Shown here in pieces: positions 21,874 through 32,145 of a stretch of DNA of 64,000 nucleotides. The DNA comes from Helianthus annuus (lineage: Eukaryota; Streptophyta; Magnoliopsida; Asterales; Asteraceae). Position 1 is the stretch's first letter. Every line of letters starts with the position of its first letter. The position numbers were made by a program, and so were the translations under genes. The notes beneath the pieces are model-generated. The model saw nothing but the letters and a program-made list of their open reading frames with translations, was not told the DNA's origin and did not search any database. The stretch is from contig NC_035449.2 in the NCBI RefSeq assembly GCF_002127325.2, positions 77,153,504 to 77,217,503 of the forward strand, read 5' to 3'.

Positions 21874-22087
21874 GTGGTTTGTTAATTTATCTCTCTATAG
21901 TTGTAGTTTTTATTTGATGTTTTTATTTTTATGTTGAATGCTAATGGTGGTACTAGAATGAAGATGATAGAAGTAATTTTGTGGTTTGTTAATTTATCTC
22001 TCTATAGTTGTAGTTTTTATTTGATGTTTTTATTTTTATGTTGAATGCTAATGGTGGTACTAGAATGAAGATGATAGAAGTAATTTT
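21874..22087 (+). repeat. Tandem duplication, 2 x 107 bp
   Basis: The block starting GTGGTTTGTTAATTTATC at 21,874 is repeated from 21,981 with no visible difference. It lies in the 3' region of the unrecognised gene. Confidence 0.9.
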
Positions 22088-24543
22088 GAAATTGTAAGGA
22101 TGGTGAACAGGTGATGATGGTTGTTTTGTTCATCATCTTTGATAATAACTTTTAACATCTATATATTATTTGGTATGATGTTTAAATAGTGCTTTTGCTT
22201 TTATATAATTTTCTTTAATGTTTACCTTAAAAAGCATTTCATATAAATGGTATATTTACATAAAACGTAATAATACAATATACATTTAAGAAAAAGATAA
22301 AAATAATGAAGATATGTACTTGTTGTTCGTGTTTAATATGTTCTATGTATAAAACGCAATAACTATTCAAAGTACTTAAAACACAGCACTACAATATACT
22401 AGCATATGAAGATGTAGGGTATCATAAAACGCAATATACAAAACATAACTGATAATGATGCATCCTAAAATGCAATAACAAAAAAAGACTTTCATTATTA
22501 GTAATTTCAAATTTTTATTACAAAATAAATTTTAAAAAACAAAAAAACAAAAATAAGTAAACTTGCATTGTTTTGTTTGAGCCAATTACAGTAGAAGAAA
22601 CCTTCTCTTTGCATGTACGACTGTTGTATCCTTTTCCACCACATACACGGCACGACTTCTGGATCTTTGAAGATTTCTGAATTGCAATCTCACGATTAGT
22701 CTTTAACCTTTTTTGTATACCACATCCTTTTGTCCTTATTTTGATCCGAACATGAATCGTAGAATTAGACTTTTCCAAATTTCCACCCATATCAGAGAAC
22801 CTATCTTTGCGACTAGGCGGTGGCGCAACAACGATAACCTCATCAGCTTTATCCATATAACTTTTGATATTTTCTTTGTAGCGACACAACTCATCTAAAT
22901 CCCCAACCAACCTATTAACAACATATTCATTTGCTACAATGATTTCTCTAAAAACTTTATCAATTTTACTACTCCTACCAATCTCATCAAACCGAATATT
23001 ACAATGAATTGAGCTATTTGAAACAACATCTCTCATCCATCTTCTAAGAACATATCTTTTAGGAAACTCAATTATATCAACATACCTTAGAACATAAAAG
23101 ATATGTTGGCACAATGTTCCAAATTGTTGAAACTATTTGTATATACAACATACAGTTATACCATATTCATATTTGATATATTGAACCTGTAATAAAAAGT
23201 AACATACTATATACGATCACTGACATGTAATATAAAACGTAATGAATAGTAACAAATATGATAAAACAAATTTAAGGAAAATATCAGTTACTTAAAATAT
23301 AAAAAACTTCAAAACGCAATTTAAAATAAATTTACATTAGTAGAACCTGAAAATAAAGTATTCAAATCCATAAAAAATCAATAATGATAAAACGCAATAA
23401 ACATAATGATAAAATTAAAATGTTTAATAAAAAGCAATTTACTCGAAACAAAACTTAGTTAAAAGATGAACTACATAAAAAGCAATATTGTTTAAAAAAA
23501 ACCTTGAATAAAGATGTGCATGGCAGTTTAAAATCCTTTATTTCAAAAAACTCAACATCACCAACACTATGATGAGTATTTGGCATACACTTTGTAATGG
23601 CAACATCAATTTCCATCTGAACATCTTCAAAAATTGTTTTGCTATATATTTCCTAAGCTTATTTCTCCAATACAAAGTCACTCCACAACTTAGACTGAAT
23701 ATACATTGTATCATGATCATTTCTCCTATGCTCGTGCCTTTGAAACTCCATTGCAGTTTCAAAATGAGTGAAAAACTCAACAAGGGTACACCTTGGATTA
23801 CAAAACTGTCCAAAAAATAATTCTCGCTTTCACATTTAGATGTAGTACATATAAGACCAGCCAAATTCTCTCCACGGTAATAAGAGGGTATCCAATCAAA
23901 TCGAAGATCATACATATCCTTTAACCATTCCTGATTTTCTAATAAAAAAATAGAAATTATTGAGTGCCACCCAGTTTCAAAATCTTCTGGAATAATACAA
24001 TCATTCCAAACAACATGAGTTATTCTTGTATTAAACTCAAGGTTGGATGACAAAATAGGACTAACCTGTATAAAAACCAATAAAATTATTTAATCAAAAA
24101 CAAAAACATAAAACACATTATGTAAAAATAGTTATAATAAAAATCTAAAACTCAATGATATAAACAATGGATGTGGATTGTATTCTATGATTAATAAAAC
24201 GCAATAATGTACTTAAAAGAAAACATAATAATATGAAATTGGTTAAAAAAAGAATGCACTATTCATAAAACGCAATGTAATACCTTAGTCTTCAATTTCT
24301 CCCATATATGCCACATACATAGCCTATGCCTAGTTCTTGGAAGAACATCCTTAATAGCTCTCTTCATTGCAGCATCTTGATCAGTAACAACAAATTAGGC
24401 TCAATTCCAAAAGCATTAACAAAAGAACTTAAAAGCCATCGATAAGAATCTGCAGTCTCAGAACTAAGTAATGCACCAACAAATGTAGCATTCCTAAAAT
24501 GATTATCAATCCCAGTAAATGGTACAAAAACCAAATCATATCT

Positions 24544-26674
24544 TGATGTGAGCGAGGGTGTGTATATCTTTATTATATTTTTAGTACTTTTCACTCGTTA
24601 TTCAAGCTTTATATTTATAAAACACGATATGACACTATCACTCTCTACAACACGCTAGGGCAAGTGCACCCATCGTTGGCGTAGTATAGTGATGGTAAGA
24701 TACCGAGGTCGTCCAATAACACAAGAGCTTTTAATACCGAAATATCGTCGACGTCTAATCTAATCAAATTTTTGAGAAAAGATTTTTAACAAGTAAAGAG
24801 TAAACTGCCAAAATGGACCTTGAGGTTTGGTCACTTTTTCCACTTTAGTCCAAAACTCACACCTTTTGAATTTGGGTCCCCTTGGTTTCAATTTTGTTGC
24901 CATTTTCATCCAAAATCAAAATCTGATCAGATTTTTCAGTTAACATCCAGTTTTTTTTTTTTTTTTTTTTTTGTCTTTTTCTTCCCTTTTATTGAAAGGC
25001 AAAATGGTCAGATTTTTTTAATTTGTTATAAAAAACGGTAAAAGCCCATTTTGCCCTTCATTAAAAGGGAGAAATAAAGACAAAAAAGCTGGATGTTAAC
25101 TGAAAAATCTGATCAGATTTTGATTTTTGATGAAAATAGCAACAAAATTGAAACAACAGGGACCTAGATTCAAAATGTTTGAGTTTTGGACTAAAATGGC
25201 AAAAGTAACCAAACCTCAAGGACCATTTTGGCAGTTTACTCATAAGTAAAATAAAGAAATAAAAGAAACAGATAGACAAGATAGAATCACTTGGTTCTGA
25301 CTCGTCATCTATATATCCATTGATGATTTCTGCACTTTGGGTTTTTTTAAGATATTATCTTAGTTAAAGTGGCATGTCCCTCTTTTGGAGGCAACGCTAC
25401 CCTCAGCCATATTGGTCTAAGTCAGCAGGGATATAGTCCCGCAGGGCCGGAATAATTGAAAGATAATTAAGTAAGTTATTAATGCAAAATGTGGCATGTC
25501 CCTCTTTTGGAGGCAACGTTACCCTTGACCATATTGGTCTGAGTCAGCAGGGATACAGTCCCGCAAGGCCAGTTTAAGGGTTTAATAGTAGGTTATTTAT
25601 AAGGGATTCAAGTCGTTCGTATTTCCCCCGATTTGATGCTACTTGCCTCAAAGGAAGTCCTAATAAGCTTAAATCAAGTCTTCGCAAGATCTATACACTA
25701 AACGAGCCAAAAACTTTACCCAAACCATCCTTCTAACCCCCTTCCAGACAGTTAAACGCTTTATATAGACCCTAAAGACACGAATGAGTGAATCAACAAA
25801 ACATGAAGAGATGATAGAATAAAGTCCACTTTCAATATAAAAAACTCGATATCAAAGTCATTAATACTAACCCAATTAAAAAGTTAACCAAAGCTTGGAA
25901 ATGAAAAGTAATACATAAATGACTTGCCTTCACCAAGTGACGTAAGAGATTAGCTAAGCATGGCCTTTGTTTGACAAAAACTCTTACAATCAATCTTGGA
26001 TCTAGAGACTACTACAGACACTCTAAAGATGGATGTTGAATGAATGTGGTGAATGATGGTGGTATTATGGTGGTGGAGTGGTGGCAGGTAGGAGAGAAGT
26101 GGTTTGCCAAGGGATGGATTGTAATTGAACCAAGCACCCCTATTTATAGCTGGAAACAGAAGCTTTACACGGCCCTGTGCCCGATGGGCACGACCCTGTG
26201 CCCTCCTTCTTCTCTGTCTTTAATTAATGAGCTTGTCAGTCCGGATGCTTGCACGACCCCGTGGCCATTGTACTTGCTGTACTATCCAAGATTTGCGCAT
26301 CTGGAAGTTGACCACGACCCGTGTCGTGTGAGACGACCCCGTGTCTCTTGTCTTCTTTTGTTTGTCTTCTTCTTTCTGGAATCTTGAGTGGGGCACGACC
26401 CATGCCTTGATGGCACGACCCCCTGCTTGTCTTCGGATTTGTTGTTTTTGGTCTTGGGGTGAAGCTCGGAGGGTCAGTATGATGTATCAACTTTCCTTCT
26501 TTTGTATTTATGCTGGTTTTTGCCGTTAATTTGCTCCTTTTGTACATTTAAGCTCTTTTAATCCTGAAAATCAAAAGTATACAAAGAAACACACTTTTTC
26601 CAACATTAGTACTAAAAAGGGTTGATTTTACACCTTATTTGATATAATTTATATGTTGCATTTAGTGCATATCA
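24544..26674 (-). mobile_element. Solo LTR of the Tat/Athila-like family
   Basis: TGATGTG...CATATCA, flanked by a perfect TATCT duplication (24,539-24,543 and 26,675-26,679), with no internal region. Its sequence follows the LTRs at 1,915 and 15,278 throughout (AAAACACGATAT, GGTAAGATACCGAGGTCGTC, GTCAGCAGGGATA repeats, CACGACCC motifs). Without the nested MITE it is about 1.68 kb. Solo LTRs arise by LTR-LTR recombination. Confidence 0.88.
24798..25241. mobile_element. MULE-type MITE inside the solo LTR
   Basis: 444 bp, GAGTAAACTGCC at both ends in inverse orientation. Flanks ACAAGTAAA (24,789-24,797) and ATAAGTAAA (25,242-25,250) are a 9-bp duplication with one mismatch. It shares its tips with the MULE at 18,596. 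A T run of about 23 lies near 24,950. Confidence 0.83.
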
Positions 26675-28199
26675 TATCTACATAAAAACAAATGGAAATG
26701 CATTAGAAACATTAGAATAAAAGAATATATAACACAATCAAGGTAAAAAAACTTACTTGTTTGATTTGTAAGTGACATCAAAACCTACTATATCACCAAA
26801 TACTGTATAATTTCTTTTCTATTGCTCGTCAGCCCAAAAAAGTCCTTTCAATCTACTATCTTCACCGACAACATAATCACATGAATATACAGGAGAACAT
26901 TCTTTTCTCCTAATAAGACGCCTAACTTCCATTTCTGCATCATACTCACCTATGTAAAGATTCAAATCCTTTCAATAGTTCTTACAATCAACTTTACTAA
27001 CACCAACTTCACCAAAACCTTGAATGCTTTAACAGGGCCAACATTGATTGCAGACAACCCAGATATAAAACTTTCTTTAACATAATCAATACTTCTGGAC
27101 GCAGGCAAGAAATGAACATCTTCTTCATCAACAAAGATATGATTACGTTCTTCTTCAAAAAAGTAGATTTTAAACAAATTATTGTCCTCTAAAACAAATT
27201 TCACATGAGCATTGCATCCAAATATTTTTGAGCCTTTATTACGTCTAACAATCTTTTTATTATTATCATCAACTGAACCCGAGTCTACTGATTTGTTAAA
27301 ATGAAATCCTTCTTTTGAAACACACAATATATCTTATTTTTAGTAACCCACCATATTTCCAAGAGGTATTTTTCTTGCAGAAAAACCGATAGCAAGTGCA
27401 TATCTCTGATAAAACGTAAAAGCCTCGTCAAAAGATTTAAAAAACATTCCAACAGAAGGTCTCATGGATCCACTGATATTAGGTTTGTAATACTTTCTTC
27501 CACTCTTTAAGCATACATGTTCTTCCTATTTGGAATTGAAATCTGAAACATTTAATAAATAATTAAAAAGACAACATCTGAAATAACAAATAACGCAATT
27601 CTTCTTTATATAACCCACAAAGTGTTTATTTAAACAATATAACACAATAAAAATACATAAATAAAAACTTCCATTAAAATACTAATTGATTTTAAGGAAT
27701 TATTATATAAAACATAATAGTTCTTTATTTAAAAAAAACATATTTAAAACAAACAAATAAAACGCAATTGATAAAACTTTCTTATCATGTTTAAAGTGTT
27801 AAATGGAAACTTATGTGCTTTATAATAGAACAATTACAATTTAAAGATTGTATATCATATAATGTGGTTAAAACCCTGAAACACAACAACTTCAGTAAAA
27901 CGCAACAACTGATAAACAAATTTAGTTTTAACAAAAACAATGAACAAAACGAACAAATTACTGTCAAATTATACAATATTGACAGTTAAACTTATCAAAA
28001 AGCAATAAATCATACAATATTGACATTTAAACTTATTAAAGTTCTCGAATTGACGATCGAAACTAGTATATTGCTTGAAAAAAAGTTGAATTTACGACTG
28101 ATTCTGATTTAGGGTTATACAATCGCAATTCTGTTATCTAATCGATGAAGTGAGAGTATAGGTAACAAAGTCTGGTATAATATTAGAACAGGTATAAAA

Positions 28200-28310
28200 A
28201 CATGTAAAATGACAAAAATACCCCCGTCTCCTAATTTTAAAAATTACAGATGGACGGCTAATAGATTTCCTATACTTTCTAGCAAATATAAACTTTCTAT
28301 TTGATCCTCT
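28200..28310 (-). repeat. Right terminal inverted repeat of the large MULE
   Basis: Partner of 338-480. The match is best over ATATAAACTTTCTAT and the CTATACTTTC / GGACGG blocks. Confidence 0.6.
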
Positions 28311-28325
28311 AATTATATTATTTTC

Positions 28326-28455
28326 ATTAAAAAAATTGAATAGATAAGCTTTTCTTTCCCATAAATCCTAGACTAACTACATTTTTTATAAGAATTGAAC
28401 ATTGATCTCCTCACAAAAGATAATTCCTCTTCACCACTAGGCCAAAGCATAAGTT
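28326..28455 (-). mobile_element. tRNA-derived SINE-like remnant
   Basis: On the minus strand TGGCCTAGTGGTGAAG (near 28,444) fits a pol III A box and GATCAATGTTCAATTCT (near 28,400) a degenerate B box, about 30 bases apart. The candidate ends in a T run near 28,331, as in plant Au-type SINEs. I see no cloverleaf, so this is not a working tRNA gene. 28,456-29,040 has nothing that I recognise. Confidence 0.4.
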
Positions 28456-29048
28456 ATTACTTTCATTAAATGAGTATAATATTAATCTCATTTAGTTGTA
28501 ATTAATATATCTATCTAGGTTTCATTTCAATTTTTAACAAAAAGTTCAAAAAATTTTTGTCCACGCATAAGGTTTTGGTTTACGGATAACTGAAAAAACC
28601 AAACCAAATGGCCACCAATAAGGAAATTGAATGGTTTGAAAATCCCCTTATCCATAATTTTGGTTTCGATGACGGTGGAGACTCGAAACCAACAAACTAA
28701 AAATTGTATGTTTCCGCACATCACGGTGACACCCAACTAGTAATTATAAAACGTGTCTAAAAAAGATTTGACGATCACGATGAGTATGATAGAATTTGAT
28801 TTCTTTTATAATATTTATATATGTCGATATATTAAGTTTAACGATTTTCAATTACTATGTTTTTATATTGTTAAGTAAATTAAAAAAGTACAACATAAAT
28901 ATATAATTAAACATATGAACCTTTTAAACCATGATTATATTTAGGAATAGAAGCCTAGAAGGTGTATCTACCTTACCAAATGTTTGTTGATATATGCTAG
29001 TTAGTCCATCTAATCATGCAATTAAATATATATAGTAGTAAAATTAAT

Positions 29049-29049
29049 G

Positions 29050-29136
<87 letters not shown>

Positions 29137-29140
29137 TAAT
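29049..29140. repeat. (AAT)n microsatellite
   Basis: About 28 consecutive AAT/TAA triplets with one break near the end. Confidence 0.97.
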
Positions 29141-29317
29141 AACAACTTGTTAATATGTGAATTAAAAAAGCATATTTTGTTATAGAAATGGCACAAGGTT
29201 ATAAAAAATCCTCTACAAACAATTGATAACTTCGTGTAATAACGAAATCACAAAATAACTTCACACTGAATGAAATTTTTAGAGTGTTAAAACTGTAATT
29301 AATGATTTTGAAAAAAA

Positions 29318-29662
29318 AGGTTATTAGATTTTATCACTCTCAATTATTGGGTATTGGTCGCTACCACTCCCAACTATCACTTTGACTCTCACCACTCTTA
29401 ACTTAACACTTTGTGTGTTGTGTCACTCCACGGGTGAACATTTCTTAGTGTTTGACTTGTGTTATTAGAGAAATTAGGCTAACCCTTTGTGAATTACTAA
29501 TGATTGTATCTGTTCCTAAAAGACAAAAGGGGAGCCAAAAACCCCTCAACCGGAGTGACACAATACACAAAGAGTTAAATTGGGAGTGAGAGGAGCCAAA
29601 GTGATTGTTGGGAGTGACAACATCAATACCTAATAGTTGAGAGTGATAAAATCCAATAACTC
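29318..29662. mobile_element. Inverted-repeat MITE, probably MULE-type
   Basis: Arms of about 110 bp: GGTTATTAGATTTTATCACT at the left is mirrored near 29,640-29,662, and GTGTTGTGTCACTCC is mirrored by GGAGTGACACAATACAC near 29,550. Arms repeat a CCACTCxxAACT phrase. The 9-bp flanks TGAAAAAAA and TTTAAAAAA match at 7 of 9, which is weak in A-rich DNA. Confidence 0.65.
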
Positions 29663-29830
29663 TTTAAAAAACATTCTAAAACATGAAACACTTCAACTCC
29701 AGTTAGATCCTCTATGTCGTTACATATTGAGTTTAAGATGTTTACAGTGTCTACTACCAGAGAAACAAGAAGTTTTTTTTAACCGCTAATGTTACTTCTT
29801 TATCCTTTACACCAATTATTCCTCGTTTGT

Positions 29831-29888
29831 CCAGATTTGAACCTTAGATATCCTTTTGAAAAGGTATGTGTCTCTACCAAATGGACTA
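29831..29888 (-). other. tRNA-like pol III promoter remnant (SINE head)
   Basis: On the minus strand TAGTCCATTTGGTAGAG fits an A box and AGGTTCAAATCTGG a B box, with about 27 bases between them. No tRNA fold is evident. The rest of 29,663-30,167 shows no gene. Confidence 0.4.
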
Positions 29889-31145
29889 CCTCATGTTGAC
29901 AGAAAAACAAGGACCTATTTTTTTTTTTTTTTTTAATATGTTATATGTCAGATGTGTGTCTAAGTAGAAAGGTAGGTTTCGGGATTGTGATGCCTTTGCA
30001 TGTATGTTTTATTTGTTTTACGTAAACGAGTAGGCTTAAAGGTAAATACTTAGTAGATTATCATTGGTTGTCGATGACCAGTAGCTTGTGACTTTCGTAG
30101 CTAGCTACCCATATTAATCCCGACCTCTTGCCACTTCAAGTGTCGGTAATGTTATTGTATATAAATATAGTAAATTACAACTTTTGTCCTTTATGTTTGT
30201 ATCAAATTACAGGCGGTATCCTTTGTTTTTAGATTTGACGAGTTTTGTCCTTAACGTTTCAAAATCTTGCACGTTATGTCCTTTGACCCTAACCAAGTTA
30301 TTTTTTTTTGTTAAATCAGATCATGTGTTTTGCACATGAGGGTGTAATTGTGACAACTCGTACTTTACCGTCTCGTACATTACGTATAACTATTGAACTA
30401 GTGTGATTACGTGACTATATTGATTGATTGAATGTTACATGTTACGTGTTTTATCGTGATTGCATATGTTACTATTTGGGCCGATTAGTAAATCACTTAC
30501 AAAACCCACTCGGTTCATGTAGTGGACTCGAGATCACTAGGTAGCCCATGTGGGGTTTCGGCCCACTCCTCTTTCATACGTATACATACACACAAAACCA
30601 TTAGGGTTTTATTTTCCTCACTTTCCACAACCAAGGGCACACGCATACTCTCTCTCGATCGGAACCCAAGGCAGCCGACCCTCTCAAGTCTCGAAGTTCC
30701 TTGTAATCGGATCATCCCTCGTGCACACTCTAGAATCGGTTAGTGTTTATGGTTGGTTGCTTATACATGATGTTATATGATTTCATGATTGGTGATGTTT
30801 CTTGCATGATAATCTAGGGCTATTGTATGTGATTGATGATGTTCATGTAATCGGCTCATGTATAGATCTGATAGTGTCGGTATAGCTTGAACGGATTGAT
30901 AATCATATTAACAGATGTAATTACACACAGGCTAGGGTGCATGCTAGTTAGAATCGGCTGGTTTGATAATCCGATTGCATGTTTGTTTGATTTAATTACT
31001 ATTGTTCTTGATGGTAATATGAATGTTCTTGAATACTGTTTGATCGATAATACTTGGTAGGTTTCATTGGAAACTGATAGTTGATTTGAATTATGGAAGT
31101 TGATAATTGATTGGCATAACTGATTGCATGAAACATGGAAACTGT

Positions 31146-31436
31146 TACAAGTTGTTAGTCACACGGATTGCGAGTCGAGACCGAGATTGCGGGTCTTGTT
31201 GCGACTCGGAACCTCACACAACAGCACAAGCCGAAACCATGGTTGCGAGTCCCGTTGCGACTCGTAACCAGACCATGACGAGCCGAGACCATCCCTTACG
31301 ACTCGAAACCACAGTTGCGACTCGTAACCCCGTTGCGACTCGAGACCTGACTCGTGACCACCTAGTCTCGAAGGATATGCATCTGTCGAGATCTCCCTTG
31401 TTGCGACTCGAGATCTCTAGTCTCGAGTCGAGACCA
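31146..31436 (+). repeat. Array of TTGCGACTCG-type motifs
   Basis: About a dozen copies of TTGCGACTCG(A/T)(A/G)ACC or its relatives (GAGTCGAGACC, GACTCGTAACC), in both orientations, within 290 bp of the solo LTR. Confidence 0.8.
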
Positions 31437-31934
31437 TGCACGTGCACATAATTGGACTTGCACACTGACACGAGCCCAACTAATTGGGCCGGATAGTTGG
31501 ACTTGTTTACATCTCTGCTAGTTGGACTGCTTATCTGGTTGGACTGATATGTTGTTATGGGCTATTACTGTTTTTGGGCCGGGTTATGATTGGGCCGAAC
31601 ACTTAGATTGTTTATCGGATTGCTGATACGTGTATGTGTTTGCCATGATTATACGTGATACAATATACGTGCTATATACGAACCTGACTTATGTGATAAC
31701 CCTGTTAGGACGTGGTTGACCACTGTTAGTTCAAGAACTCTTTCTCTCTTTGTGTATCTGCCGAGCAACCCAAGGTGAGTTCACACAGCCAAGGCATGGG
31801 GTTCCCAGGGTGGGATGTGGGAATGGGATTGAATTGAGATATACGTACATACTTAATTAACGGAACATAATGATATGATTATGAGTCCTCAGGGTGAGGG
31901 TGGTGAATGATAAGATACGGCTAGACTAGTATAC

Positions 31935-32145
31935 CTTCTTGAACAGATCTTCGCACACACGCCAAGAGTTGGCTGCGATAATTATGACTGATCTTCGCAC
32001 ACATGCCTCGGGAAGGCTGCGAACTAAACATATTAGAACTTCGCACACATGCCAGGGTGGCCAGCGATACAAATATACATAGTCTAGGATATTTGGGAGT
32101 ATTAACCCCAATCTTCGCATACATGCCGAAAGGGCCCGCGATACG
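31935..32145 (+). repeat. Four hairpin-forming units, CTTCGCACACATGCC...GGCTGCGA
   Basis: Units near 31,949, 31,992, 32,038 and 32,112. Each begins CTTCGCA(C/T)ACA and, 15-20 bases later, has GGC(T)GCGA, so TTCGCA can pair with TGCGAA in the best copy. Spacing is about 45-70 bp. Confidence 0.75.

Larger units (their letters stand above)
22518..27530 (-). pseudogene. FAR1-like MULE transposase (FHY3/FAR1 family), split by a solo LTR
   Basis: Minus strand, from about 27,530. In order: a FAR1-type DNA-binding domain (FKSFDEAFTFYQRYALAIGF; then GSKIFGCNAHVKFVLEDNN) at 26,995-27,480; the start of the MULE transposase domain with the first catalytic Asp in FDVTYKSNK (about 26,777); after the solo LTR, SRYDLVFVPFTGIDNHFRN; a frameshift just before the second catalytic Asp (TDQDAAMKRA, near 24,375); RHRLCMWHIWEKL; LKDMYDLRFDWIPSYY and SKCESENYF, which holds the third acidic residue (23,538-24,080); a SWIM-like C/H segment (MCQHIFYVLRYVDIIEFPKR) and a final knuckle CRVCGGKGYNSRTC with Tyr where His is usual. 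Family members bind DNA and either move MULEs or, when domesticated, act as light-signalling factors. The introns are rich in TAAAACGCAAT. Several stops make it dead. Confidence 0.85.
17880..28010 (+). repeat. Interspersed TAAAACGCAAT motifs of the MULE
   Basis: About 35 exact or near copies by eye, always in introns and intergenic DNA of the MULE and never in the nested insertions. Examples are near 17,891, 17,946, 18,207, 20,321, 20,583, 20,836, 21,012, 22,349, 22,421, 23,309, 23,387, 24,193, 24,265, 27,759 and 27,895. Variants change one base (AAAACACAAT, AAAATGCAAT, AAAACGTAAT). A window-wide motif count would confirm the restriction. Confidence 0.8.
338..28310. mobile_element. Large decayed MULE carrying Ulp1-like, unknown and FAR1-like genes (composite with nested insertions)
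   Basis: I infer one Mutator-like element from three signs. First, the ends are inverted repeats: near 350-430 on the + strand and in the reverse complement of 28,200-28,310 one reads the same run ATAGAAAGTTTATAT, then an imperfect ATAGGAA region, then CGTCCA. Second, the 11-mer TAAAACGCAAT and variants fill the non-coding DNA on both sides of the insertions. Third, the content is a FAR1-type transposase plus a Ulp1-like protease; MULEs with Ulp1-like genes (Kaonashi type) are known in plants. Removing the nested elements (1,915-16,779; 18,596-19,840; 24,544-26,674 and their duplications) leaves about 9.7 kb. I could not find a convincing 9-bp duplication, so the exact ends are uncertain. Both main genes carry stops and frameshifts, so the element is dead. 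Confidence 0.7.

Noticed and set aside
28380..29900. Functional tRNA genes
   Set aside because: A- and B-box-like sequences exist but no acceptor, D, anticodon or T stems could be folded from the sequence.
30515..30780. Three overlapping short ORFs with mitochondrial- or plastid-like starts
   Set aside because: They lie within the solo LTR on both strands in the same stretch, and none has a recognisable domain.
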